Assembly: GCA_027486495.1 (NCBI GenBank)
Contig: JAIXOZ010000087.1
Coordinates: forward strand, 1-38,312
Direction: 5' to 3'
DNA length: 38,312 bases
Origin: Comamonadaceae bacterium
Lineage (GTDB): Bacteria > Pseudomonadota > Gammaproteobacteria > Burkholderiales > Burkholderiaceae_C
Shown: piece by piece, positions 7,847-18,424 of the stretch
How positions within the stretch are numbered: position 1 is the stretch's first letter
Layout of the letters: the number at the start of each line of letters is the position of its first letter
The notes under the pieces: generated by a model
What the model was told of the DNA's origin: nothing
What the model saw: the letters and a program-made list of their open reading frames with translations, nothing else
Databases searched by the model: none
Made by a program: the position numbers and the translations under genes

Positions 7847-8467
7847 ATGGATTACCCCGGAAACTTGTTTGTCGTGGCCGCCCCCAGCGGGGCTGGCAAA
7901 TCCAGTCTGGTCAAGGCCTTGATGGAGCTGGACTCGCGCGTGCAGCCCAGCGTCTCGCACACCACCCGCGCTCCCCGGGGCCAGGAAAAACATGGCCGCG
8001 AGTACTTTTTTGCCTCAACGCAAGAATTTGACGCCATGGTGCTGGGCGACGCCTTCGTGGAGTGGGCCCATGTGCATGGTCAGCGCTATGGCACCTCCAA
8101 AAAGATGATCGAAGAACGCATGGCCCAAGGCGCGGATGTGATTTTGGAGATCGATTACCAGGGCGCCTTGCAGATCAAGAAAATGTACGCCAATGCGGTG
8201 CTGATCTTCATCTTGCCGCCCAGCTGGGAAGAGTTGCGCTCGCGCCTAGAGCGCCGTGGCGAAGACACCGCTGACATCATTGAGCTTCGTTTACAAAACG
8301 CGGCCATTGAGATGGCCCAGGCCCCAGAATTTGACTTCGTTATAATCAATGAGGTTTTTGACCGTGCATTGTTTGACCTGAAAGCGATTGTCCACGCTCA
8401 GCGTCTCAAATACCACGTTCAGCGTCGCACGCGGCCTGACACCTTTCAAGCACTCAAAATGGCTTGA
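7847..8467 (+). CDS. gmk: Guanylate kinase
   Basis: The 206-residue protein carries the P-loop [10 protein letters not shown] (residues 12-21), the GMP-binding region [20 protein letters not shown], and the lid-side [13 protein letters not shown]. It phosphorylates GMP to GDP with ATP, an essential step in GTP and dGTP supply. It sits between yicC (11 bp upstream) and rpoZ (31 bp downstream). The gmk-rpoZ-spoT order couples guanine nucleotide supply with ppGpp metabolism, as in many proteobacteria. Length and motifs are standard. Confidence 0.96.
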   Translation: MDYPGNLFVVAAPSGAGKSSLVKALMELDSRVQPSVSHTTRAPRGQEKHGREYFFASTQEFDAMVLGDAFVEWAHVHGQRYGTSKKMIEERMAQGADVILEIDYQGALQIKKMYANAVLIFILPPSWEELRSRLERRGEDTADIIELRLQNAAIEMAQAPEFDFVIINEVFDRALFDLKAIVHAQRLKYHVQRRTRPDTFQALKMA

Positions 8468-8498
8468 ACTCAGCACAGAAATTCTCAAGGAAAACATC

Positions 8499-8699
8499 AT
8501 GGCCCGCATCACCGTAGAAGACTGCCTGGAACAAATCCCGAACCGCTTTCAGTTGGTTTTGGCCGCCACTTACCGCGCACGCATGCTGAGCCAAGGCCAT
8601 ACCCCACGCATCGAGAGCAAGAACAAGCCCGGCGTCACCGCTTTGCGCGAGATCGCTGCGGGCAAAATCGGCATCGAGATGCTCAAGCGCGTGTCCTGA
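8499..8699 (+). CDS. rpoZ: DNA-directed RNA polymerase omega subunit
   Basis: This is a 66-residue protein starting [20 protein letters not shown], the canonical omega N-terminus, with ARMLSQG and the [15 protein letters not shown] segment. Omega helps assemble beta-prime into RNA polymerase and forms part of the ppGpp site 1. A longer open frame starts at 8388 but overlaps gmk; the start at 8499 has AAGGAAA seven bases upstream and fits the family. Two terminator-like hairpins follow before spoT. Confidence 0.96.
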   Translation: MARITVEDCLEQIPNRFQLVLAATYRARMLSQGHTPRIESKNKPGVTALREIAAGKIGIEMLKRVS

Positions 8700-8718
8700 A
8701 ATGAGCCCCAAGGCCAAG

Positions 8719-8774
8719 ACCGGTTGATACCGGTTTTGCCCCCTGAAAATTGCCCCGTTCTGGGGCTTTTTTTT
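8719..8774 (+). terminator. Tandem terminators after rpoZ
   Basis: The first hairpin is ACCGG-TTGATA-CCGGT (near 8720-8735), followed by TTT. The second is GCCCC (8752-8756), loop GTTCT, GGGGC (8762-8766), followed by eight T residues. Together they should reduce read-through from gmk-rpoZ into spoT, which starts 43 bp later. Confidence 0.7.
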
Positions 8775-8816
8775 GGCTTTTTTCAAGCCCCCGATGGCTT
8801 GCGTTACATTGAAGCC

Positions 8817-11087
<2,271 letters not shown>

Positions 11088-11124
11088 GCACCAGATCGCC
11101 TGAGCCGGTCGGTTTCAAGGTCCA

Positions 11125-11679
11125 TCAAGACGCTGCCGGATAGCTCACCTTCAGCACCTCGATGTCGATCACGCCTGTAGGTGTGACCAACTTGAGTTCA
11201 TCGCCTTCGCGTGACTTGAGCAAAGTGCGCGCAATGGGCGAGACCCAGCTGACCTGGCCTTGCAAACTGTCGGCCTCGTCGATGCCCAAAATCGTGACGG
11301 TGCGCTCGGTGCCTGAGGCCTCGGCATACGTGACCGTGGACCCAAAGAACACCTGGTCGCTGCCGAGGTGCACCGCCGGGTCAACCACTTCGGCGATTTC
11401 CAAACGCTTGGTCAAAAAGCGAATGCGCCGATCGATCTCGCGCAAGCGTTTTTTGCCATAGAGGTAATCGCCGTTTTCTGATCGGTCGCCGTTGCTCGCC
11501 GCCCAATGCACGATTTCGACCACCTTGGGCCGCTCGTCGTCGATCAAGCTGAACAGCTCAGCCCGCAGTCGGGCGTAACCTTCGGGCGTCATGTAATTGC
11601 GCGCACCTGAAGGCAAAGCCGGCAAGCCCAGCTCATCGTCATCGTCGCTGTCGGACTCTTTGTTGAAGGCTTTGCTCAT
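11125..11679 (-). CDS. greB: Transcription elongation factor GreB
   Basis: This 184-residue protein has an acidic N-terminal tail (SDSDDDDE). The GreA/GreB coiled coil follows: NYMTPEGYARLRAEL through GDRSENGDYLYGKKRLREID, where GDRSENGDY carries the two acidic tip residues that reach the RNA polymerase active site. The C-terminal FKBP-like domain ends with SPIARTLLKSREGDEL. It stimulates cleavage of backtracked RNA. YGKKRLREIDRRIRFL is characteristic of GreB rather than GreA. The acidic extension before the coiled coil is common in Burkholderiales GreB. The start at 11679 was preferred over 11718 on family length. It is convergent with spoT, 37 bp away, and has its own transcript. Confidence 0.93.
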   Translation of the reverse strand: MSKAFNKESDSDDDDELGLPALPSGARNYMTPEGYARLRAELFSLIDDERPKVVEIVHWAASNGDRSENGDYLYGKKRLREIDRRIRFLTKRLEIAEVVDPAVHLGSDQVFFGSTVTYAEASGTERTVTILGIDEADSLQGQVSWVSPIARTLLKSREGDELKLVTPTGVIDIEVLKVSYPAAS

Positions 11680-11759
11680 GTCTTGGTATTCAATGGCAAA
11701 AATGATCGCCGCTTGCAAGACAACTTCTTGGGGAAGGCGTGAAGTGGCGAGCGGAAAAA

Positions 11760-11793
11760 GAAAAAGCCCACAACTTGCGTTGTGGGCTTTCTA
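11760..11793 (-). terminator. Terminator downstream of tRNA-Arg
   Basis: On the minus strand the stem AAAGCCCACAAC / GTTGTGGGCTTT with a GCAA loop is followed by TTCTTTTT. It begins about 6 bp after the 3' CCA of the tRNA-Arg gene and ends leftward transcription before greB. Confidence 0.85.
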
Positions 11794-11798
11794 ATTTT

Positions 11799-11875
11799 TG
11801 GTGCGGCTGGCAGGAATCGAACCCACGACCCCTTGGTTCGTAGCCAAGTACTCTATCCAGCTGAGCTACAGCCGC
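11799..11875 (-). tRNA. tRNA-Arg (anticodon ACG)
   Basis: The minus strand folds as a 77-nt cloverleaf: acceptor GCGGCTG (11875-11869) pairs with CAGCCGC (11809-11803), the discriminator is A and CCA is encoded at 11801-11799. The D arm has GCTCAGCTGGATAGAGT and the T loop GGTTCGATTCC. The anticodon ACG is read at 11841-11839 within CTACGAA. ACG is normally edited to ICG and reads CGU/CGC/CGA. A terminator follows directly. Confidence 0.97.
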
Positions 11876-11887
11876 ATCATGCCTTGA

Positions 11888-11896
11888 ATTATAGCA
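11888..11896 (-). promoter_or_regulatory. Extended -10 promoter of tRNA-Arg
   Basis: On the minus strand TGCTATAAT (11896-11888) is a consensus -10 hexamer with the TGn extension. It lies 12 bp before the tRNA 5' end. No good -35 is present at the usual distance, where instead the end of the substrate-binding protein gene and a GCCC-GAAA-GGGC hairpin occur. Confidence 0.5.
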
Positions 11897-11930
11897 AGCT
11901 TTTCAGGGCCCTTTCGGGCTGCCCTTCAAT

Positions 11931-13448
11931 TTATTGCCAGGACACGGCCGACATGTCGTTGGCAAAAATCGGTGAGCTTGACCACAGGCCTTTGAGACCT
12001 TTACGGTAAACCGCTGTGTTGGTCGCATTGAACAGGAACACGTTGACCGCATCTTTGGCGATCATGCGCTGCATGTCACCAAACAACTGGGTGCGCTCTT
12101 TGGCCGCCGTGGTGGCCGCGTGTTTGGCTGCCAAGTCGCGGAAAGCCTTGCTGTCGTAACCCCAGTAGTACTGCGGGTTGGCGTAAGCCATGTAGTCCAA
12201 GGGTTCGACGTGGTTGATCACCGTCAGGTCAAAGTTGCCCTTGAAGGTGCCACCCAGCCATTGGGCCCATTCCACGTTTTCAATTTTGGCCACGATGCCC
12301 ACCTTGGCCAATTGCGCAGCCAAAATCTCGCCGCCCTTGCGGGCATACGGCGGTGGAGGCAAGGTCAAGGTCACGTTCAGTGGGGTTTGCACACCGGCTT
12401 CCTTGAGCAGCGTCTTGGCTTTTTCGGGGTCGTAGGCATAGGTGTTGCTCAACTCCACATAGCCCGCATCGGTGGGGGCCATGTGGCTGCCAATGGGTTT
12501 GGCCAAACCTTCAAACACGCCATCAATGAAGGCTTTCTTGTCGATCGCGTGCGACAGAGCGCGGCGCACACGCACATCGTCAAAGGGCTTTTTGCGGTTG
12601 TTGATGGTCATGATGCCTTTGCCGGCCGTGCTGCCCAACTCGACCATAAAGCGCTTGTCTTTCTGGAACTGCTGCAGGCTTTGCGGCGACTGAAAGCGCG
12701 GCATGCCGTCGATGTCGCCCGCGAGCAAGGCGGCCACTTGGGCGGCCGAATCGTTGATGAAGCGGAAAGTGACCTTCTTCACCTTGATGGCGTTGGCATC
12801 GCGAAAGCCATCCCACTTGGACAAGGTCACCGCCGTGCCTTTGGCCCAGTTGTCGAGTTTGTAAGGACCCGTGCCCACGGGCTTGGTGGCGGCATTGGCC
12901 GCGCTGTCCGGGTGCAAGATGACGGCCGTGTTCTCACCCATGCGGAACAAAAAGTTGCCATCCGGGTTGGTCAGCACCAACACCACAGTGTGCGCATCGG
13001 GGGTCGAGATGTGGGTGATGTTGTTGAACACCGCGCCTTTGGCCTTGTTGGTGCTCTTGGCGTCTTTGGCCCGCTCAAAGCTGAACTTGACAGCGGCCGA
13101 ATCAAAAACTGCACCGTCTTGGAACTTCACACCCTTGCGCAGTTTGAAGGTATAGGCCTTGCCGTCGGCGTCCATCTTCCAGCTCTCGGCCAGCAAGGGG
13201 CTGATGCGCCCATCAACGTTGATCTTGGTCAGCCCTTCAAGGATGTTGTAGTGCACCACTTCACCAATGGCTGCAGCCGGGGCCATGGTCGGGTCCAGGC
13301 TGGTGGGCTCTAGGATCATGCCCAGCGTGACGGTATCTTTGCGCGACTGCGCTTGCGCCTGCAAAGGCGCAAGCGCCCAGCTGGCCACCAACACGGCAGC
13401 CGAACTCAAAGCGAGGTTGCGGCGGGACATGGAAGATACGTTTTTCAT
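11931..13448 (-). CDS. Peptide ABC transporter substrate-binding protein (SBP family 5)
   Basis: The 505-residue protein starts with a signal peptide (basic MSRRNLAL, a hydrophobic core, cleavage near AQAQS at about residue 34). The SRRNLAL pattern allows Tat export as well as Sec. The mature part is of the DppA/OppA type: LGMILEPTSLDPTMAP, NILEGLTKINVDGRISPLLAESW, YTFKLRKGVKFQDG, VGTGPYKLDNW and VRRALSHAIDKKAFIDGV. It captures peptides or similar ligands in the periplasm for the importer encoded upstream. AGGAG precedes the ATG, which overlaps the stop of the ATPase gene (ATGA). The binding protein is the last gene of the operon, less usual than the first place. The ligand cannot be told; dipeptides, glutathione or amide-type ligands are possible. 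Confidence 0.88.
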   Translation of the reverse strand: MKNVSSMSRRNLALSSAAVLVASWALAPLQAQAQSRKDTVTLGMILEPTSLDPTMAPAAAIGEVVHYNILEGLTKINVDGRISPLLAESWKMDADGKAYTFKLRKGVKFQDGAVFDSAAVKFSFERAKDAKSTNKAKGAVFNNITHISTPDAHTVVLVLTNPDGNFLFRMGENTAVILHPDSAANAATKPVGTGPYKLDNWAKGTAVTLSKWDGFRDANAIKVKKVTFRFINDSAAQVAALLAGDIDGMPRFQSPQSLQQFQKDKRFMVELGSTAGKGIMTINNRKKPFDDVRVRRALSHAIDKKAFIDGVFEGLAKPIGSHMAPTDAGYVELSNTYAYDPEKAKTLLKEAGVQTPLNVTLTLPPPPYARKGGEILAAQLAKVGIVAKIENVEWAQWLGGTFKGNFDLTVINHVEPLDYMAYANPQYYWGYDSKAFRDLAAKHAATTAAKERTQLFGDMQRMIAKDAVNVFLFNATNTAVYRKGLKGLWSSSPIFANDMSAVSWQ

Positions 13449-14311
13449 GGAGACTCCTGTTTCAAAGAGGGGGGCTGGCCTGGCACAGCAGCCAACAAAG
13501 CGCGCGTGTAGGGGTGTTCGGCCTGCTCAAAAATGTGCTCGGCAGGGCCATGCTCGACCACACGGCCCGACTGCAAAACCAGCACATCGTCGCACATCAA
13601 ATTGACCACCGCAAGGTCATGACTGACCAGCAAATAACTCAGGCCGTAACGGTCTTGCAGGTCCATCATCAGGTTCAGCACCTGGGCCTGCACCGACACA
13701 TCGAGCGCACTGACCGGCTCATCGGCCACGATCAGGGCGGGGCGGGTGATCAAGGCGCGGGCCATGGCAATGCGTTGGCGTTGACCGCCCGAAAATTCGT
13801 GTGGGTATTTGTCCAAGTCTGCGGTTCTGAGGCCGACTTCGTTCAGAGCCTCAGCGGCGCGGTCGCGCAGCTCGGCTTTACTGTCGGCCCGCTCGTGCCT
13901 TTCGGATCGGCCGCCCGAAGCGTGTTGCAAGGTGCGTATCGGCTCAGTCACGATGGCCAGTACTTTTTGGCGCGGGTCCAGCGAGCCATAGGGGTCCTGA
14001 AACACCATCTGAAAACCACTGCGCAACTGCCGTAAGGCCTGCCCATGGGTCTGGTGCACATCCACGCCGTTGAACAAGACCTGCCCCTCAGTGGGCGTGT
14101 CCAGCGCCATGACCAGCCGCGCCAGGGTGGACTTGCCCGAACCGGACTCGCCCACGATGCCTAAACTTTTCCCCGGCTGCAAGGTGAAGCTCACGTCCGA
14201 CAAAGCCTGCAAAGCGCCTGCGGGTTGAAACAAACCCGCGCGGGGCAAGGCAAAGCGCCGCCCCAAGTGCTTCACCTCCAGCAAGGGCACAGATGTGGGC
14301 GTCACGCTCAT
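13445..14311 (-). CDS. Peptide ABC transporter ATP-binding protein (DppF/OppF type)
   Basis: This 288-residue ATPase has Walker A GESGSGKSTL, the Q-loop FQDPYGSLDPRQ, the signature LSGG-type sequence FSGGQRQRIAMARAL, and Walker B LIVADEPVSALD with the H-loop SHDLAVV. The SLDPR after the Q-loop and the C-terminal GPAEHIFEQAEHPYTRALL are typical of the DppF/OppF subunit of dipeptide/oligopeptide importers. The start at 14311 overlaps the stop of the preceding ATPase gene (ATGA), better than an in-frame ATG at 14332. It works as a heterodimer with the DppD-type ATPase. Confidence 0.92.
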   Translation of the reverse strand: MSVTPTSVPLLEVKHLGRRFALPRAGLFQPAGALQALSDVSFTLQPGKSLGIVGESGSGKSTLARLVMALDTPTEGQVLFNGVDVHQTHGQALRQLRSGFQMVFQDPYGSLDPRQKVLAIVTEPIRTLQHASGGRSERHERADSKAELRDRAAEALNEVGLRTADLDKYPHEFSGGQRQRIAMARALITRPALIVADEPVSALDVSVQAQVLNLMMDLQDRYGLSYLLVSHDLAVVNLMCDDVLVLQSGRVVEHGPAEHIFEQAEHPYTRALLAAVPGQPPSLKQESP

Positions 14312-15312
14312 GGCAGCCTCCAACGCGGGCAACTGACCACATGCGGCGTATCGCCTGCACCCTCTTTGTCAATGTTTTGCGCCTGAGGTGGCGACTGGCG
14401 GCAATCCTCCACCGCCAAGCTGCAACGATCCGCAAACGCACATCCCGCCGGAAAATCCATCAGCTCGGGCACGCTGCCAGGAATCGTGGTCAAGCGGGTG
14501 CCGCGTGCCAGCCCCAAGCGCGGGCGCGCCGCAAACAGGCCCCGCGTGTAAGGGTGAGCCCGGCGCGCAAACAGCTGGGGCGTGGCCGCACCCTCGACCA
14601 CCGCGCCGCCATACATCACCATCACGCGCTCCACTTGGTCCTGCATCAGACCCAAGTCGTGGCTGATCAACAGCAAGCCCATGCCATCTTCGCGCACCAG
14701 TTGTTGGATGAGCGCCAGCACCTCTTTTTGCACCGTGACATCGAGCGCAGTGGTGGGTTCGTCCGCAATCAGCAGGTCGGGGCCGCAGGCCAGCGCGATC
14801 GAGATCATCACGCGCTGGCGTTGCCCGCCAGACAGCTCATGCGGATAAGCGTCGAGGCGCTCACGCGCCCGGGGCAACTGCACGCGTTCGAGCAATTGCA
14901 GGGCGCGGGCTTTGGCGTCGCTGGCGCTCAGGTGTTGGTGCAGGCGCAAGGGCTCGGCAATCTGCTTCCAGATCGGGTGCAGCGGATTGAGCGCCGTCAT
15001 CGGCTCCTGAAAGATCATGGCCATGCGGGCACCGCGCAGCTGGCACCACTGCGGCTCGGGCAGACCCACCAGCTCTTGGCCATGCAACGCAATCGAGCCG
15101 CTGATGCGGGCGCGTTCGGGCAGCAAGCCCATCAGGGCCAAAGCCGTGAGCGATTTGCCACTGCCGCTCTCACCAATCAGGCCCACCGTCTGGCCCCGCT
15201 CCATGCGCCAAGACACGCCACGCAGGGCTTGTGCCCAGCCCCGGGACGTGGGCAGGCTCACGCGCAAATCATCCACTTGCAGCAACGGTTTGGCGCTTGA
15301 TCGATCGTTCAT
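14308..15312 (-). CDS. Peptide ABC transporter ATP-binding protein (DppD/OppD type)
   Basis: This 334-residue ATPase has Walker A GESGSGKSLTA, Q-loop FQEPMTALNPLHPIW, signature LSGGQRQRVMISIAL and Walker B LLIADEPTTALDVTVQ. The C-terminal oligopeptide-importer extension carries the cysteine pattern CAFADRC ... C ... C found in DppD/OppD, which can hold an Fe-S cluster in some members. The start at 15312 (MNDRSSAK) lies 2 bp after the permease stop. The open frame extends far upstream to 15987, but that part is the permease gene read in another frame. The second dedicated ATPase of the five-gene importer. Confidence 0.92.
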   Translation of the reverse strand: MNDRSSAKPLLQVDDLRVSLPTSRGWAQALRGVSWRMERGQTVGLIGESGSGKSLTALALMGLLPERARISGSIALHGQELVGLPEPQWCQLRGARMAMIFQEPMTALNPLHPIWKQIAEPLRLHQHLSASDAKARALQLLERVQLPRARERLDAYPHELSGGQRQRVMISIALACGPDLLIADEPTTALDVTVQKEVLALIQQLVREDGMGLLLISHDLGLMQDQVERVMVMYGGAVVEGAATPQLFARRAHPYTRGLFAARPRLGLARGTRLTTIPGSVPELMDFPAGCAFADRCSLAVEDCRQSPPQAQNIDKEGAGDTPHVVSCPRWRLP

Positions 15313-15314
15313 GC

Positions 15315-16160
15315 TCACCTTTGCCGCGCCAGCCGGGGGTCGAGCACATCGCGCAAACCATCGCCCAGCAAATTCAGCCCCAGCACCGCCAGCGCAATGG
15401 CCGCGCCCGGGTACACCGCGAGCATGGGGGCCTGAAACATCTGCGACTGCGCTTCGTTGAGCATGCGCCCCCAACTGGGTTGCGGCGGCTGTGTGCCCAA
15501 GCCCAAATAAGACAAGGCCGCCTCGGCCAGGATGGCGATGGCGAACTGGATGGTGGCCTGCACGATCAGCACGCTGGCGATGTTGGGCAGCACATGCGTG
15601 CGAGTGATGGCCAGCGGGCCTTGGCCTGCGGCGCGGGCTGCAGCCGTGTAGTCCCGCGCCCAAATGGCGTTGGCCGCGCCACGCGAAATGCGGGCAAACA
15701 CAGGGATGTTGAAAATGCCAATCGCCACGATGCTCACCACCAAACCCGGCCCGTAAATGGCCGTGAGCATGATGGCCGACAACAAAGCCGGAAAGGCGAA
15801 AGTGAAATCCGAGGCACGCATGATGAGCTCTTCGACCCATCCACGCCGCGCCGAGGCCAGCAAGCCCAAAGGCACGCCCACACCGAGGCCAATGCCCACC
15901 GCGATGAAGCCCACCAGCAAGGAGTTTTGGCTGCCCACCAAGAGCAAGGAACCGATGTCGCGCCCCAAGCTGTCGGTGCCCAGCCAATGGGCTGCGCTGG
16001 GCGAGGCCAGTTTGTTGGGAATGTCGATGTCACCCACCGGGTAAGGCGACCAAAACAAAGACAGCACAGCGCACAACACCATCAGCAGCACCATGGCCCC
16101 ACCCGCCACCAAACTCGGGTGGCGCAAAGCGCGTCGCCAAAAGGTGTGCTTATTCCGCAT
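15315..16160 (-). CDS. Peptide ABC transporter permease (DppC type)
   Basis: The 281-residue inner-membrane protein has the DppC/OppC N-terminal helix (residues 16-36) and the periplasmic segment ending HWLGTDSLGRDI, which is diagnostic for this subunit. The BPD_transp_1 core follows, with the EAA-loop region AARAAGQGPLAITRTHVLPN. About six membrane segments are predicted. It forms the channel with the DppB-type permease, whose gene overlaps it by 11 bp (16150-16160). Confidence 0.92.
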   Translation of the reverse strand: MRNKHTFWRRALRHPSLVAGGAMVLLMVLCAVLSLFWSPYPVGDIDIPNKLASPSAAHWLGTDSLGRDIGSLLLVGSQNSLLVGFIAVGIGLGVGVPLGLLASARRGWVEELIMRASDFTFAFPALLSAIMLTAIYGPGLVVSIVAIGIFNIPVFARISRGAANAIWARDYTAAARAAGQGPLAITRTHVLPNIASVLIVQATIQFAIAILAEAALSYLGLGTQPPQPSWGRMLNEAQSQMFQAPMLAVYPGAAIALAVLGLNLLGDGLRDVLDPRLARQR

Positions 16161-17115
16161 GGCCCGCCTTCAGTCGCGGATCGATCCACGCATACAGCAC
16201 GTCGATGCAGAAGTTGATGAGGATGACCAGCGCCGACAACAGCATGACCACATCACGCACCACGATCAGGTCGCGGTTGGCAATGGCCTGAAAAATCAGC
16301 CGACCAATGCCGGGCAATACAAATACGTTTTCAATCACAATCGCGCTGGTGATCAGGTTGCCAAACTGCAAGCCCATCACCGTCAGCACCGGGATCATGG
16401 CGTTGCGCAGCACATGGCCCCAAAGCACCTGACGGCGTGACAGGCCTTTGGCGCGCGCGGTGCGCACAAAGTCTTCGCGCAAGGTGTCAAGCACGGCAGA
16501 GCGGGTCACCCGCGTCAAGATGGCCGTTTGCACCGCAGCCAGCGCCATGGCGGGCAAAAGCAAGGCCTTGATGCCCTCGCCCACACCGCCGCCATCGTCC
16601 TCTGACCAGCCCGGAAAACCGCCCGCACTCACCCACTCCAAGTGCACCGCGAACAGCAAGATCAAAAGAATAGCGAGCCAGAAATTGGGTAAGGCCAAGC
16701 CCAGTTGGCTGAGCGTCATCACACCCACATCACCCGCCTTGTTTTGCTGCGAAGCGGCGTAAATGCCCAAAGCCAGCGCCAACGCCACCGTGAGCCCCAT
16801 GGCCATCACGGCCAGTGGCAGCGTCACCTGCATGCGCTCGGCCATCAGCTGCGCCGTGGGGGTGTCGTAAGAAATGCTCAGGCCTGTCTGGCCTTGCAGC
16901 ATGCCGCCCATCCAGTTCAGGTAACGGGTGGCAGCGGGCTGGTTCAGGCCCAATTTTTCTTCCATCGCGGCGATCGACTCGGGCGTGGCCGTTTCGCCCA
17001 AAATGACCTGTGCCGCATTGCCAGGCAAAAGTTCAAGCACTGCAAATACAACGACCGACGTGGCCAGCAAGGTCAACACAAAACTCAACAGCCGTCGCAA
17101 AACGAACAGGGGCAC
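16150..17115 (-). CDS. Peptide ABC transporter permease (DppB type)
   Basis: The 321-residue protein starts MPLFVLRRLLSFVLTLLATS, the typical DppB/OppB first helix. A large periplasmic loop follows with LGLNQPAATRYLNWMGG and GLSISYDTP, then the BPD_transp_1 core with the EAA motif ARAKGLSRRQVLWGHVLRNA. Six membrane segments are seen. An insertion in the loop around SEDDGGGVGEG is acidic and Gly-rich. It is the first gene of the importer operon; the start lies 44 bp from the divergent P1 peptidase gene, so their promoters must overlap or be very compact. Confidence 0.92.
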   Translation of the reverse strand: MPLFVLRRLLSFVLTLLATSVVVFAVLELLPGNAAQVILGETATPESIAAMEEKLGLNQPAATRYLNWMGGMLQGQTGLSISYDTPTAQLMAERMQVTLPLAVMAMGLTVALALALGIYAASQQNKAGDVGVMTLSQLGLALPNFWLAILLILLFAVHLEWVSAGGFPGWSEDDGGGVGEGIKALLLPAMALAAVQTAILTRVTRSAVLDTLREDFVRTARAKGLSRRQVLWGHVLRNAMIPVLTVMGLQFGNLITSAIVIENVFVLPGIGRLIFQAIANRDLIVVRDVVMLLSALVILINFCIDVLYAWIDPRLKAGHAE

Positions 17116-17159
17116 GCGCTATCCTTGGGGTCTGTGAGGCGGGTTAAAAAAGGTCGAAC

Positions 17160-18194
17160 ATGACTTCCAAAACGATTGTAAACAGCCGCCTGGGCAGCAT
17201 TGTGGATGTGCCCGGTTTGCGCGTGGGGCATTTCACATTGGCCGAACGCCTGACCGGATGCTCGGTGGTGCTGGCCCCTGATGGCGCAGTGGGTGCGGTG
17301 GACGTGCGCGGCGCAGCCCCCGGCACCCGCGAGACCGATTTGCTGGACCCCGCCAACTTGGTGGACAAAGTGCATGCGGTGCTGCTGAGCGGCGGCAGTG
17401 CTTTTGGCCTGGACGCTGCCACAGGCGTGGTGCGCTGGCTCGAAGAGCAGGGCATCGGCTTTGAAACCGGCTACGGCCGTGTGCCCATCGTGCCTGCAGC
17501 CGTTTTGTTTGACTTGCCCGTGGTTCGCGAGGGCGACAACCCCACAGCCCGCCCGAACGCTGAGGCCGGTTATGCCGCCTGCGAAGCAGCCACAACAGCG
17601 CCTCCCGCAGCGGGCAATGTCGGCGCCGGCGCGGGTGCCTGCGTGGGCAAGTTGTTTGGCCTCGACCGCTGCATGAAAGGCGGCATCGGCAACGCCAGCG
17701 TGCGCGTGGGCCCTTGGGTGGTCGGTGCCTTGGTCGCCTGCAATGCGGTGGGCGATGTGATCGACCCCGCCACAGGCCAAATATTGGCAGGTGCGCGCAC
17801 GGCAGATGGGCAAAACCTGCTCGACACGCAACGCGCTTTTTTGCAAGGCGAGCGCGGCAACCGTCCCCTGCCTGGCACCAACACCACCATCGGTGTGGTC
17901 GCCACCAACGCCGCCCTCACCAAAGCGCAAGCCAAGCGCCTGGCCATGAGCGCCCACGACGGCCTGGCCCGCAGCATCCGCCCCGCACACACCACGCTGG
18001 ACGGGGACACGCTGTTTGCGTTATCAACAGGCACCGAAGCCGGTGCGGTGGATCTGATGCTGCTCACGGTGATGGCGGCAGAGGCCACGGCGCTGGCCAC
18101 GGTGGATGCGATTCGTCAGGCAGGGGGCATTCATACAAATTTTGGCGAAGTGCCTGCTGTTGAAAAATGGGCGATAAGTAAGTCGGTGGTGTAG
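17160..18194 (+). CDS. P1 family peptidase (DmpA-type aminopeptidase/esterase)
   Basis: The 344-residue protein matches the DmpA/P1 family: VDVPGLRVGHFTL at the N-terminus, GAAPGTRETDLLDP, VHAVLLSGGSAFGLDAATGV, and the self-cleavage region near residues 238-248 (PGTNTTIGVVATNA). There the precursor splits and a Thr or Ser becomes the N-terminal nucleophile. Characterised members remove N-terminal residues or cleave beta-peptides and amides. It is probably cytoplasmic; no signal peptide is seen. AAAAAAGG lies upstream of the ATG. It is divergent from the peptide ABC importer with only 44 bp between starts, suggesting joint use of imported substrates. Confidence 0.9.
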   Translation: MTSKTIVNSRLGSIVDVPGLRVGHFTLAERLTGCSVVLAPDGAVGAVDVRGAAPGTRETDLLDPANLVDKVHAVLLSGGSAFGLDAATGVVRWLEEQGIGFETGYGRVPIVPAAVLFDLPVVREGDNPTARPNAEAGYAACEAATTAPPAAGNVGAGAGACVGKLFGLDRCMKGGIGNASVRVGPWVVGALVACNAVGDVIDPATGQILAGARTADGQNLLDTQRAFLQGERGNRPLPGTNTTIGVVATNAALTKAQAKRLAMSAHDGLARSIRPAHTTLDGDTLFALSTGTEAGAVDLMLLTVMAAEATALATVDAIRQAGGIHTNFGEVPAVEKWAISKSVV

Positions 18195-18382
18195 CCCAGT
18201 TCCTCGTCGCCTTTGGACTGAAACAGGGCCTTGCCACCTGCGTTCACGTCGGTGGCGCTCAGCTGGACCACTTGCGCGTCATAAAAAGTGACGTTGCCAC
18301 CGGCTTCGAACGCCAACTCAGCTCAAACAGCAATGTCCGCGTCGGGCAGGGGCAAAGCCTGCGTGAGTGCCTGAAATTGCAT
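18131..18382 (-). pseudogene. Degraded open frame of unknown function
   Basis: A minus-strand frame starts with ATG at 18382 (MQFQALTQALPLPDADIAV), meets an in-frame TGA at 18325-18323, and continues in the same frame as AELAFEAGGNVTFYDAQVVQ and beyond to a stop at 18131. Codon choice on both sides of the TGA looks like real coding sequence with G/C third positions up to about 18180. After that it overlaps the 3' end of the P1 peptidase gene and is probably random. I do not recognise the protein; the GGNVTFYDAQ part is faintly like beta-helix repeat proteins, which is not enough for a call. Likely a remnant of a small gene. It could also be two chance frames. Confidence 0.4.
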
Positions 18383-18424
18383 AAAAAAAGCACAGCGCAG
18401 CACCCACAAGCGCAACAAGCCCGC

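Noticed and set aside
8388..8498. Longer start of rpoZ inside gmk
   Set aside because: The added 37 residues overlap gmk and do not match omega; a good ribosome site is located before 8499.
12120..13313. 397-codon plus-strand open frame
   Set aside because: Antisense of the substrate-binding protein gene; rich in His, Gly and Gln with no recognisable motif.
15312..15987. Upstream extension of the DppD-type ATPase
   Set aside because: The extra residues are the DppC permease gene read in another frame. The start at 15312 fits the ATPase family.
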